Origin: Bacteroides mediterraneensis
GTDB lineage: Bacteria > Bacteroidota > Bacteroidia > Bacteroidales > Bacteroidaceae
Length of the DNA: 64,000 nt
Reading direction: 5' to 3'
Assembly (NCBI RefSeq): GCF_900128455.1
Contig: NZ_LT635783.1
Coordinates: 1,514,919 to 1,578,918, forward strand
The notes beneath the pieces were generated by a model. The model ran no database searches. It worked only from the letters and a program-made list of their open reading frames with translations, and was not told the origin of the DNA. Both the position numbers and the translations under genes were made by a program. The stretch's first letter is position 1. Each line of letters starts with the position of its first letter. Below are positions 7,270-17,912 of the stretch, one piece after another.

Positions 7270-9117
7270 ATGTCAATCAATGTCAATTTAAAAAAGAGAG
7301 GTGAAATTTCCATCTTCCTCGTTGGGATTTTACTGTTATTCACATTGTATGCATGTTCTGAAGATTCTCCTTCATCGGAAGAAGAACAGCCAACTCTTTC
7401 CATCCCTTCTAGCCAGCTTTCCTGGAATCTGGGTTATGAGGCGCAGACGGTTGAAGTGGAGTTCAGCTGCAATGCAGAGTGGGCTGTATCGGTGGACGAC
7501 GCATCCTCTTCCTGGTTGAGCGTCACCCCTTCAAAGGGTAATGCAGGTGAGTATACGCTGTCGATTTCCGTGTCGGAGAATACGGACAAGGATTCCCGTA
7601 CCGGTACTGTCACGGTGAGTTCCAGGGAATTGAGCAAGGAAATCTCCTTTACGCAAAGCGGGTTTGAAACCACCCTTTCCATTCCTTCTGACCAGCTTTC
7701 CTGGGACCTGGGTTATGAGGCACAGTCGGTTGAAGTGGAGTTCAGCTGCAATGCAGAGTGGTCCGTATCGGTGGACGACGCATCCTCAGCCTGGCTGAGT
7801 GTAACCCCTGTAGAGGGTGATGCCGGCCAGCATACACTGTCGATTTCCGTTGCGGAGAATACAAGCGGGGAATCTCGTACCGGCACCGTCACGGTAAGTT
7901 CCGGAGAAGAAAGCAAGGAAATATCTCTCACGCAAAGCGGATTTGATATGACACTCGATATACCTTCCAGTCAGTTGTCCTGGAACCTGAGTTACGAGGC
8001 ACAGTCGGTTGAAGTGAACCTCAGCTGCAACGCAGAGTGGTCCGTATCGGTGGATGACGCATCTTCAGCCTGGCTGAGTGTAACCCCTGCAGAGGGTGGT
8101 GCCGGCCAGCATACACTGTCGATTTCCGTTGCGGAGAATACAAGCGGGGAATCTCGTACCGGTACCGTCACGGTAAGTGCCGGAGAAGAAAGCAAGGAAA
8201 TATCCCTCACGCAAAGCGGATTTGATACGACACTCGATATACCTTCCAGTCAGTTGTCTTGGAGCCTGGGTTACGAGTCACAGTCGGTTGAAGTGAACCT
8301 CAGCTGCAATGCAGAGTGGTCTGTATCGGTGGATGCCGCTTCCTCTTCCTGGTTGAGCGTAAGCCCGTCAAAGGGTGGTGCCGGCCAGCATACACTGTCG
8401 GTTTCCGTTTCGGAGAATACAAAAGGGGAACCTCGTACCGGTACCGTCACGGTAAGTGCCGGAGATGTAAGCAAAGTGATTGTCCTTATGCAAAGCGGCT
8501 TCGAAACCACCCTTTCTATCCCTTCCAGTCAATTGTCCTGGAACCTGGGTTACGAGTCACAGTCGGTTGAAGTGAATCTTGGTTGCAACGCAGAGTGGTC
8601 TGTATCGGTGGATGCCGCTTCCTCTTCCTGGTTGAGCGTAAGCCCGTCAAAGGGTGGTGCCGGCCAGCATACACTGTCGGTTTCCGTTTCGGAGAATACA
8701 AACGGGAAATCTCGTACCGGTACCGTCACGGTAAGCTCCGGAAATGTAAGCAAGGTGATTGTCTTTACACAAAGCGGCTTCGAAACCACCCTTTCTATCC
8801 CTTCCAGTCAGTTGTCCTGGAGTCTGGGTTACGAGTCACAGTCGGTTGAAGTGAATCTTGGTTGCAACGCAGAGTGGTCTGTATCGGTGGATGCCGCTTC
8901 CTCTTCCTGGTTGAGCGTAAGCCCGTCAAAGGGTGGTGCCGGCCAGCATACACTGTCAATTTCTGTTTCGGAAAATACGGGTGAGGAATCTCGTACCGGC
9001 ATCGTCACGGTAAGTTCCGGAGAAGTCAGCAAGAAAATTTCCCTCACGCAAAGCGGAAGAATCTTTCAGCCAGAAATTGGAGGTCCGGAAGACATGCCGG
9101 TGGAAGAATGGAAATAG
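7270..9117 (+). CDS. Lipoprotein made of six tandem BACON repeats
   Basis: About 615 aa from ATG 7270; the upstream in-frame ATG at 7210 would place 20 extra residues before the signal peptide. An N-terminal signal with a lipobox (LLLFTLYAC) marks it as a lipoprotein. The rest is six 93-residue repeats, each with SQLSWxLxYExQxVEV, then CNAEWxVSVD, then SWLSVxPxxG, then RTGTVTVSxG and FTQSGFETT. This is the BACON domain, a Bacteroidetes beta-sandwich often found in carbohydrate-active or surface proteins. After repeat 6 there are only ~17 acidic residues and no catalytic domain. It probably acts as a surface spacer or binding module. It is 23 nt upstream of the M64 mosaic lipoprotein gene and probably co-transcribed with it. 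Ligand unknown. Confidence 0.85.
   Translation: MSINVNLKKRGEISIFLVGILLLFTLYACSEDSPSSEEEQPTLSIPSSQLSWNLGYEAQTVEVEFSCNAEWAVSVDDASSSWLSVTPSKGNAGEYTLSISVSENTDKDSRTGTVTVSSRELSKEISFTQSGFETTLSIPSDQLSWDLGYEAQSVEVEFSCNAEWSVSVDDASSAWLSVTPVEGDAGQHTLSISVAENTSGESRTGTVTVSSGEESKEISLTQSGFDMTLDIPSSQLSWNLSYEAQSVEVNLSCNAEWSVSVDDASSAWLSVTPAEGGAGQHTLSISVAENTSGESRTGTVTVSAGEESKEISLTQSGFDTTLDIPSSQLSWSLGYESQSVEVNLSCNAEWSVSVDAASSSWLSVSPSKGGAGQHTLSVSVSENTKGEPRTGTVTVSAGDVSKVIVLMQSGFETTLSIPSSQLSWNLGYESQSVEVNLGCNAEWSVSVDAASSSWLSVSPSKGGAGQHTLSVSVSENTNGKSRTGTVTVSSGNVSKVIVFTQSGFETTLSIPSSQLSWSLGYESQSVEVNLGCNAEWSVSVDAASSSWLSVSPSKGGAGQHTLSISVSENTGEESRTGIVTVSSGEVSKKISLTQSGRIFQPEIGGPEDMPVEEWK
7393..9066 (+). repeat. Six 279-bp direct repeats encoding BACON modules
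   Basis: Repeat starts are 7393, 7672, 7951, 8230, 8509 and 8788, exactly 279 bp apart with no indels. Copies 4-6 are nearly identical in long stretches, while copy 1 is the most divergent, so the array appears to have grown by recent duplication or gene conversion. Confidence 0.95.
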
Positions 9118-9140
9118 TTTATTAACCATAAAGAACAGAT

Positions 9141-11873
9141 ATGATGAAAAAGATACAAAACTATATCAGTTTGTTTTTGTTTGTATGGACAATGTTTAGC
9201 TGTACAGATGAAAATGTGTTTGGGGGTAAGGATGAAATCAATGTGATTGGTAATATAGAATCCTCTTCAAGGACTGCGTACGAAGAAGGAGAGAATAAAG
9301 TGAGCGTGTCATGGGTGGCGAATGACAAGATTGGTTTGTTTACAGATGAACAGTCTTCTTTGTTGCCCTACAGTGCGGTTTCAGGGGGAAAGCAAGTGGA
9401 TTTTACTCCTGCGGGTACCCGTCTGAAAGCACAGGACGGGGAAAAAGTATATGCATTTTATCCCTATGATAACCTCTCCATCAGTTATCCTAAAATTGCG
9501 CTTCCGGATTTGACCCAGCAATATTCCTCGGGCCTTCCATCGGCTGAAACGGATTTGATGTACGCCAAAGGAACGATAGCGGGTAATGAGCTGGTATTGA
9601 ATTTTAAGCATTTGTTTGCCTTTATAAAGTTAAGAATCCAATCCGAACTTCTTAAAGGTACAACCGGATTGTTCATCCTTTCGGGAGAGCCTATCATGTA
9701 TGCCTATAATCAGTCTGGAGCCACTCCATATTTTGATTATGAGGAAGAAACAATTACGTCGGACATGCTGGATTACATTTGGTATTCCATACCTTCAGAT
9801 GTGATTGAGAGTCAGAATGTGGTTACCTGTTATGTGGCCGTTCTTCCAACTTCGGGGAATAATACGCTTGCTTTCTACCGGAAAGATAACAATGGGGTTG
9901 GAGATCTCATCATGAGTAAAGCGGCTCCCGCAGGAGGTTTTCTGGCCGGTCATGTGTATGATTTGACGGTCGATGAGAATGCAGACAACATTGAACAACA
10001 GGAAAGAGAGGCACTGATTGCTTTTTATGAGGCAACAGGCGGGCCACAATGGACGGATAATACCAACTGGTGTAGTGATAAACCTGTATCAGAATGGTAT
10101 GGTGTCAGTACGTCGTGGGATGGAACCGTAGTCGGACTTTATTTGTATAACAATAATCTGACGGGTAGCATTCCTTCTGAAATTGGGAAGCTGAGTCATT
10201 TAGAGTGGCTCTATTTAGAATATAACAGCCTGTCCGGCACATTGCCTGAATCCATTTCTCAGCTTCAGCAGCTGAATTCCCTGGTTTTATCTGACAACAA
10301 GCTTGAAGGTACACTACCCGAATCTTTTGCTGGACTGATGGACAAGCTGCAAACGTTGGATTTGGGTTACAATAATTTTAGTGGACAAATTCCGGATGCA
10401 ATCATTAATCATGAAAGATGGAAAGACTTATGGGTAGGCTGCATCGGAGGAGGTTTTGATATCTCCGGAGTCAGACTGCCGGCAGCCGATTTCAACGTAC
10501 AGGCTTTGGATGGTACGTCAATCTCTTCGGCTACGGAGTTTTCGAAGAATAAGCTGACAGCCATACTGCATTGGAGTCCGTCTTGTCCTTTCTCAACGGC
10601 CTACATGGAAGAGCAGTTATTGCCATTGTATGAGATGTACAAGACCAAAGGCTTTGAGATAATAGGATATAGTGTGGCTTCCAGACCTGAAGTCGTAAAT
10701 TATATCAATGAAAAACAGATTCCATGGAAGAATTTTGAATATACAGGAGACAATCAAGTACCGGGCTTCTTCACCCGATTCACTCCTGCCATTTTTCTGG
10801 TTGACCAGAACCAGGAGGTGGTCTTCCAGAGTGTGACACAAAACCGTAATGACATCCAGAGCGTATTGTCCGCATACTTGGGTGATGTTGAACTGTATAC
10901 CTCCACTGATTATTCGCGCGACGGGGAGGTGGTTACCCTGCAGAAGGCTACGAAAGGAAAAGGTATCAATCTGGTTTTCCTGGGCGAGGGCTTTGTGGAT
11001 AAGGACATGGGTGATAATGGATTGTATGAACAGGTGATGAGAAGCGCAGTAGACCAATACTTTGCTTATGAGCCTTTGAAATCGTTTAGAGACCGTTTCA
11101 ACGCCTATTGTGTGAAGGTTGTGTCGCCCAATGCGGAATTCCTTTCGAATGCAGTGCATCGGATAAACGAGGACAATGCGGTTTGTTTCGAGTATGCCAG
11201 CAAAGTTCCAGGACTGGAAAATGCTTCTTATCAGATGGTTTCGGTAATTTACAACAAAGGGTGTAATGGTCGGAGTTATACTGTCATGTATTATGGCGAC
11301 AGGTCGTATGTCGGTTATATGATGTCGGGAGTAAACGAGGTGCTGAACCATGAAGTCTGTGGCCATGGACTGGGCCGACTGATGGATGAATACGTGGAAG
11401 GTGGGTATGAAAACCTGACATTGCCTGCTTCTGAACGTGATATTATGGACGAGGAATGGAGCACTTATAAATGGGGTGCCAATGTGGATTGGAGAAGCAA
11501 TGCAAATGAGGTAAGATGGGCTCATTTCTTGAACGATTCGCGTTATGCCGGTGAGGGCTTAGGCTTGTATGAAGGTGCTTATTTGTATGGAAAGGGGGCT
11601 TACCGTCCTACAGAAAACAGTATGATGCGCTATAATGATTCGCCGTTTAATGCTCCAAGCCGTGAGAGAATCTATCAGGTTATAATGGAATTGTCGGAAG
11701 GTGAGGACTGGGTATATAATTATGAAGATTTCGTGGCTTATGATATCGTCAACAGGAATTACGCCACTTCACGTGCTTTAACAGCTCCTTCCTCAGACAG
11801 TGCCCGTGAACTTTGGAAGAAGAAACACCGTGCTCCTGTAATTGTGAAGGGAGGTTGGAAAGATGCGAAATAG
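9141..11873 (+). CDS. Mosaic surface lipoprotein: fimbrillin-like, LRR, thioredoxin-like and M64 peptidase-like domains
   Basis: 910 aa. The lipoprotein signal ends at C21 (WTMFSC). Residues ~35-275 resemble the fimbrillin-like family (SSRTAYEEGENKVSVSW, YAFYPYD). Residues ~285-430 are plant-type leucine-rich repeats opened by REALIAFYEATGGPQW. Residues ~440-585 form a TlpA/AhpC-like thioredoxin fold, but the active site reads SPSCPFS, so CxxC is missing. Residues ~590-860 resemble the M64 metallopeptidase family, with HEVCGHGLGRLMDEY near 737-751. There the two His are spaced HExxxH, not the textbook HExxH. It lies 23 nt after the BACON gene and is followed by a terminator at 11909. Proteolysis at the cell surface is likely if zinc binding is intact; the target is unknown. 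Confidence 0.75.
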   Translation: MMKKIQNYISLFLFVWTMFSCTDENVFGGKDEINVIGNIESSSRTAYEEGENKVSVSWVANDKIGLFTDEQSSLLPYSAVSGGKQVDFTPAGTRLKAQDGEKVYAFYPYDNLSISYPKIALPDLTQQYSSGLPSAETDLMYAKGTIAGNELVLNFKHLFAFIKLRIQSELLKGTTGLFILSGEPIMYAYNQSGATPYFDYEEETITSDMLDYIWYSIPSDVIESQNVVTCYVAVLPTSGNNTLAFYRKDNNGVGDLIMSKAAPAGGFLAGHVYDLTVDENADNIEQQEREALIAFYEATGGPQWTDNTNWCSDKPVSEWYGVSTSWDGTVVGLYLYNNNLTGSIPSEIGKLSHLEWLYLEYNSLSGTLPESISQLQQLNSLVLSDNKLEGTLPESFAGLMDKLQTLDLGYNNFSGQIPDAIINHERWKDLWVGCIGGGFDISGVRLPAADFNVQALDGTSISSATEFSKNKLTAILHWSPSCPFSTAYMEEQLLPLYEMYKTKGFEIIGYSVASRPEVVNYINEKQIPWKNFEYTGDNQVPGFFTRFTPAIFLVDQNQEVVFQSVTQNRNDIQSVLSAYLGDVELYTSTDYSRDGEVVTLQKATKGKGINLVFLGEGFVDKDMGDNGLYEQVMRSAVDQYFAYEPLKSFRDRFNAYCVKVVSPNAEFLSNAVHRINEDNAVCFEYASKVPGLENASYQMVSVIYNKGCNGRSYTVMYYGDRSYVGYMMSGVNEVLNHEVCGHGLGRLMDEYVEGGYENLTLPASERDIMDEEWSTYKWGANVDWRSNANEVRWAHFLNDSRYAGEGLGLYEGAYLYGKGAYRPTENSMMRYNDSPFNAPSRERIYQVIMELSEGEDWVYNYEDFVAYDIVNRNYATSRALTAPSSDSARELWKKKHRAPVIVKGGWKDAK

Positions 11874-11908
11874 TTAGTTTGAGTCTGGTGTAAATACAAA
11901 GAATCTGT

Positions 11909-11953
11909 AGCCCGTCATTGAGAAAAATCACATCAATGGCGGGCTTCATTTTT
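11909..11953 (+). terminator. Intrinsic terminator of the lipoprotein operon
   Basis: Arms AGCCCGTCATTGA (11909-11921) and TCAATGGCGGGCT (11933-11945), one mismatch, 11-nt loop, followed by TCATTTTT. Confidence 0.85.
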
Positions 11954-12278
11954 CGGGGAAAAGCCCTGTCCCCTCGAAAATGGGGAAATATCCGTTGTTT
12001 GCAGATGTTTCCGGAGATTTTTGTTAAGTTTGCAGAAACGGTCAATTTCATCTCAAATGAGGAGCCTGAACTGTCGAGAATCTGGTTCTTTTGAATAGAT
12101 ACGGACAAGAAAATAGATACGGACAAGAAATATGTATGAAGTTTCTCAGGACAAGGTTTCATATATGCGGGTTGCTCGGCCTCCTTCTTGGGAGAATACT
12201 TGAAGATATTGGGAAGCCGGATGATTCACAGAATTTTTGCATGAGCTGACTATTTGATATATTAGCAGAATATTCCCT
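11954..12278. other. Gene-free stretch with an 18-bp tandem duplication
   Basis: No credible gene. The 19-mer AATAGATACGGACAAGAAA occurs at 12094-12112 and again at 12112-12130 (period 18 bp). No strong promoter for the downstream serine hydrolase gene was seen. Confidence 0.5.
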
Positions 12279-14664
<2,386 letters not shown>

Positions 14665-14702
14665 TTTTACCGTTATACAGATAATTGCGGATGGCTTGTT
14701 TG

Positions 14703-15602
14703 TTAGGTGTGCAGCTGCTGGCAGTATTCGGAAGGAGTGATGCCTTCTTGCTTCTTGAACATGCGACTGAAATGCTGGGGATATTCAAAGCCGAGTCTGT
14801 CGGATACCTGCGACACGGTTTCGCCCGCTGCCAGTCCGTTCTTGGCCAGCCGGATGATGAATCGACGGATGTGATTGCTTGCCGTATCGCCAGTGGTTTT
14901 CTTGATGACGTCGCCGAAATAATTGGGTGACAGGCACAGCTTGTCGGCACAATACTGCACGCTAGGCAGGCCGAGGGTCAGCTGTAGTTTGTCTTCAAAA
15001 TAATCGCGAAGCAGATGGTCGAAACGGACGAGAATGTCGGAGTTCTCTACCTTGCGGGTCAAGAACTGGCGGTTGTAGAACCGTTGGCAGAAGTTGAGCA
15101 TCAGTTCGATGTAGCCTACAAGGATGGTGTTCTGTAGCTCGTCTGGCTTTTTGAACAACTCGTCTTGTATCTGGCGCATGAGAGAGATAAGGATGTCATG
15201 CTCCTCATCTGTCATGTGCAGGGCTTCATTGACGCGGTAGTCGAAGAAAGAATATTCCTTGATGTGCTTTTCGAGTGGAAAGCCGTGCAGCAGGTCGGGA
15301 TGGAACAGGAGTGCCCACCCCGTAATAGACACCTGTTCGCCGTTGTCTTCCTTGCCTCCCACTTGTCCGGGTGCCACGCACAGCAGCGTACCTTTGTGGT
15401 AGTCATACTTGCCACGGCCATAGTCCAAGGCTACATCGGCATCGTCCCGCAGGAACAGTCCGTACACACTGTAATTGTTCAGACTGTGACGTATGGGGGA
15501 CACCTCGGCATAGTCTACCACGCAAACAAATGGATGTTTCGTGACACAACCGAGATAATTCCCGTAATCATTGACATTTCTTACTTTCAATATAGTGCTC
15601 AT
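14703..15602 (-). CDS. AraC-family transcriptional regulator
   Basis: 299 aa. Residues ~1-190 are a cupin-like sensing domain (KYDYHKGTLLCVAPGQV, then WALLFHPDLLHGFPL). Residues ~200-297 carry two helix-turn-helix motifs (ADKLCLSPNYFGDVIKKTTG and VSQVSDRLGFEYPQHFSRMF). It is a clear paralogue of the AraC protein at 61780-62685, with the same domain order and many identical positions. It is divergently transcribed from the CMD-CMD-ABM gene and convergent with the aldo/keto reductase gene, the likely targets. Its promoter region contains an operator-like motif (15666-15692) that recurs upstream of the paralogue, consistent with autoregulation. Confidence 0.95.
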   Translation of the reverse strand: MSTILKVRNVNDYGNYLGCVTKHPFVCVVDYAEVSPIRHSLNNYSVYGLFLRDDADVALDYGRGKYDYHKGTLLCVAPGQVGGKEDNGEQVSITGWALLFHPDLLHGFPLEKHIKEYSFFDYRVNEALHMTDEEHDILISLMRQIQDELFKKPDELQNTILVGYIELMLNFCQRFYNRQFLTRKVENSDILVRFDHLLRDYFEDKLQLTLGLPSVQYCADKLCLSPNYFGDVIKKTTGDTASNHIRRFIIRLAKNGLAAGETVSQVSDRLGFEYPQHFSRMFKKQEGITPSEYCQQLHT

Positions 15603-15624
15603 ACTCTTTCTTGTTGTGTCTATA

Positions 15625-15632
15625 CAAAGATA
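15625..15632 (-). promoter_or_regulatory. -7 box of the chromosomal araC gene
   Basis: TATCTTTG on the minus strand, 22 nt upstream of the ATG at 15602. Confidence 0.75.
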
Positions 15633-15665
15633 AAGTATTTAACTGACAATGTTTTATGCAGGTTG

Positions 15666-15692
15666 TAAATTCTGTAAAAATGGTATATTCTG
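15666..15692. promoter_or_regulatory. Operator-like motif shared with the second araC locus
   Basis: Pattern TAAATTCTGTAAAAA then TGGTAT then ATTCTG. A near copy lies at 62762-62790. In both cases the motif edge is 34-35 bp upstream of the araC -7 box. Probable binding site for the AraC proteins, by inference from conserved sequence and position. Confidence 0.55.
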
Positions 15693-15729
15693 CCAACTTA
15701 TGGTTACGGGATTTTCGTTCATCACGATG

Positions 15730-15737
15730 TATTTTTG
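15730..15737 (+). promoter_or_regulatory. -7 box of the CMD-fusion gene
   Basis: TATTTTTG, 30 nt before the ATG at 15768. No clear -33 element; the operator-like motif ends 37 bp upstream. Confidence 0.65.
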
Positions 15738-15767
15738 CATTTAGATAAATAACCGAAAATACAGTAT

Positions 15768-16922
15768 ATGAGAAAAGTAATCAGTATCATAATAGCCTTC
15801 GTGCTGGCAAGTAGCTTGTCCATGATGGCACAAACAATAAACCATAGTATGAATAGAATAGAAGTATGCAAGCAGAATTACCACACGCTGTTCGGCAGGA
15901 AAGCCTTGACCGGACAGGGTACTGACCCGGAAATGATGGATATTTTGCAGAAGTTTATCTTCGGTGAGGTATTTCAAACGGGCAACCTTACCTTGAAACA
16001 GCGTGAAATGATTACCTGCATCACCCTTGCTACCATGCAGACACTTCCGCAATTGAAAGCCCATGCAGGGGCGGCACTTAATGTCGGAGTCACTCCTGAA
16101 GAGCTGCGAGAGGTGATGTATCTCACTGCGCCTTTCATCGGTTTCCCTAAAATGCTGAATGCCGTGGCTACGGTAAATGAAGTGTTTCAGGAGCGGGGCA
16201 TCTCATTGCCGTTGGAAAAGCAAGGCACGGTGACGGAGGAAACCCGTCATGCGACGGGCAAGGTCATTCAGGACCGGCTCTATCCCGGCGGCATCGCTTC
16301 GGTGATGGAAGGATTGCCCGGTGATATGGGCAAGCAGGTGGAGCAATTCCTCACGGATTATTTCTTTGGCGAAATATACAGCCGGGGCGCCATCGATTTG
16401 CCGACACGCGAATTGCTGGGCTACTGTGTGCTGACAACTTTGGAAGCCGAAAGTCAGCTTCGTTCGCACTATCACGGCAATCTCAACGTGGGCAACACGC
16501 CCGAAACACTGACTGCTGCCGTCATCCAGTGTCTGCCGTATATCGGTTTCCCGGCGGCCATCAAGGCGTTGCGCATCATCAAGGAAGAATATTCCCGGCC
16601 GGTTCCTGCTGAAAACAACCTGGTGCGCCTGTCAAAGATTTCTGTGGACCCGACCCAGTTGGAGGCCTACAATGCTTTCCTGAAGGAAGAAATTGAAGCT
16701 TCCATGCGCTTGGAACCGGGTGTATTGGCACTCTATGCCACTGCCGAGAAAGAAGCACCGCACAAAGTGACCATCCTCGAAATCTATGCCGACCGTGCGG
16801 CCTACGACAACCATTTGAAAACATCCCATTTTCAGAAATACAAGCAAGGGACACTTTCAATGGTGAAAGAATTGGAACTGGTGGATGTGAAACCCCTGAT
16901 GCCGGGATTGAAAATCAAATGA
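15768..16922 (+). CDS. Secreted fusion of two carboxymuconolactone decarboxylase-like domains and an ABM monooxygenase-like domain
   Basis: 384 aa. A signal peptide (MRKVISIIIAFVLASSLSMMA) directs export. Residues ~35-145 and ~165-275 are two CMD/AhpD-like all-helical domains: LTLKQREMITCITLATMQ..HAGAALNVG and LPTRELLGYCVLTTLE..HGNLNVG. Neither has the CxxC of AhpD peroxidase, so they resemble the gamma-CMD branch. Residues ~285-375 form an antibiotic-biosynthesis-monooxygenase (ABM) ferredoxin-like domain (LVRLSKISVDPTQLEAYNAF). CMD and ABM folds often act on quinones or aromatic lactones, which makes redox or quinone chemistry in the periplasm plausible, but no substrate is known. It is divergent from the araC gene, its likely regulator. 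Confidence 0.85.
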   Translation: MRKVISIIIAFVLASSLSMMAQTINHSMNRIEVCKQNYHTLFGRKALTGQGTDPEMMDILQKFIFGEVFQTGNLTLKQREMITCITLATMQTLPQLKAHAGAALNVGVTPEELREVMYLTAPFIGFPKMLNAVATVNEVFQERGISLPLEKQGTVTEETRHATGKVIQDRLYPGGIASVMEGLPGDMGKQVEQFLTDYFFGEIYSRGAIDLPTRELLGYCVLTTLEAESQLRSHYHGNLNVGNTPETLTAAVIQCLPYIGFPAAIKALRIIKEEYSRPVPAENNLVRLSKISVDPTQLEAYNAFLKEEIEASMRLEPGVLALYATAEKEAPHKVTILEIYADRAAYDNHLKTSHFQKYKQGTLSMVKELELVDVKPLMPGLKIK

Positions 16923-16977
16923 CGTGATTGGAATAATGGATTTTGCTTCGTATAGTATAAGAGAAAACCGGACTTTA

Positions 16978-17802
16978 TCAGTCCAGTTCTCTCTGACGGC
17001 AGAAGCAGCCGCCGAATTTTTCGTCCACGTTTTCTACCGGCTGGCGGAAGATGCCGTACACCGAGGAGCCGGAACCACTCATGCTGGCGAACACGGCACC
17101 CAGGTCGTACAGTTCGTCCTTGATAGCGGCAATTTCCGGGTATTGCAGGAAAACGCTGTCTTCAAAATCATTCTTCATGTTGTCTTTCCATGTTTCTACC
17201 GGCTGGCGGGCGATGTCCTTCAAGGAAACCTCTGGCTTGTGGGGAGTGATATGGGCAAAGGCTTCGCGGGTGGATACGAAAATGTCCGGTTTCACCAGCA
17301 CGAGGTAACAGCCTGAAAGCGACAGGCGGATGGGCTCAAAAACGTTGCCGATGCCAGTGGCAAAGACCGGTTGGTTGCGGATAAAGAAGGCACAGTCGGC
17401 ACCCAGACGGGCGGCGTAAGCTTCCATTTCTTCCAGACTCAGGTTCAGGCGGAATTTCTCGTTCAGCAGCTTGATCATGAAAGCGCAGTCGGACGAACCG
17501 CCTCCCAGTCCCGCACCCGTAGGGATGTGCTTGAACAGGTGGATGTCGATGGGCGGCATCTCATGGTCTTTCTTCAACAGCTCGTAGGCTTTCACTACCA
17601 GGTTGTCTTCCGGAGCTCCTTCAAGGGCAGTTCCTTTTACGTGGAGGGTATAAGGAGTGTCGTCTTTTTCTCTTCGCGTCACCTCCAGTGCGTCTTGCAG
17701 GTGGATGGGATAGAAAATGGTTTCCAGGTTGTGGTAACCGTCGGCGCGTTTTTCAACAATATTCAGGCCAAGATTTATTTTGGCATTGGGAAAGGTAATC
17801 AT
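16978..17802 (-). CDS. ispE: 4-diphosphocytidyl-2-C-methyl-D-erythritol kinase
   Basis: 274 aa, a GHMP kinase of the MEP isoprenoid pathway: it phosphorylates the 2-hydroxyl of CDP-methylerythritol with ATP. The N-terminal [20 protein letters not shown] is the IspE signature. The ATP-binding glycine loop is [12 protein letters not shown], and the C-terminal GHMP motif is [12 protein letters not shown]. Length is typical. It is divergent from dnaB and ends 55 nt from the CMD-fusion gene, facing it. Confidence 0.97.
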   Translation of the reverse strand: MITFPNAKINLGLNIVEKRADGYHNLETIFYPIHLQDALEVTRREKDDTPYTLHVKGTALEGAPEDNLVVKAYELLKKDHEMPPIDIHLFKHIPTGAGLGGGSSDCAFMIKLLNEKFRLNLSLEEMEAYAARLGADCAFFIRNQPVFATGIGNVFEPIRLSLSGCYLVLVKPDIFVSTREAFAHITPHKPEVSLKDIARQPVETWKDNMKNDFEDSVFLQYPEIAAIKDELYDLGAVFASMSGSGSSVYGIFRQPVENVDEKFGGCFCRQRELD

Positions 17803-17883
17803 AGTGTCGTTTGTTTTGTATGTTTTTTGTTGCTCAAATATACACGAAAGTTTTTAGAAAAACGGGATTCACGGAAAAAATCG

Positions 17884-17891
17884 TATCTTTG
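17884..17891 (+). promoter_or_regulatory. -7 box of dnaB
   Basis: TATCTTTG; the predicted transcript would start near 17898, just before the ATG at 17913, which rules out the upstream in-frame ATG at 17811. Confidence 0.75.
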
Positions 17892-17912
17892 CCCCACTTA
17901 AATAAAAGACAA

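Noticed and set aside
7393..9066. Possible intergenic repeat or CRISPR-like array
   Set aside because: The 279-bp repeats are in frame and encode BACON domains throughout.
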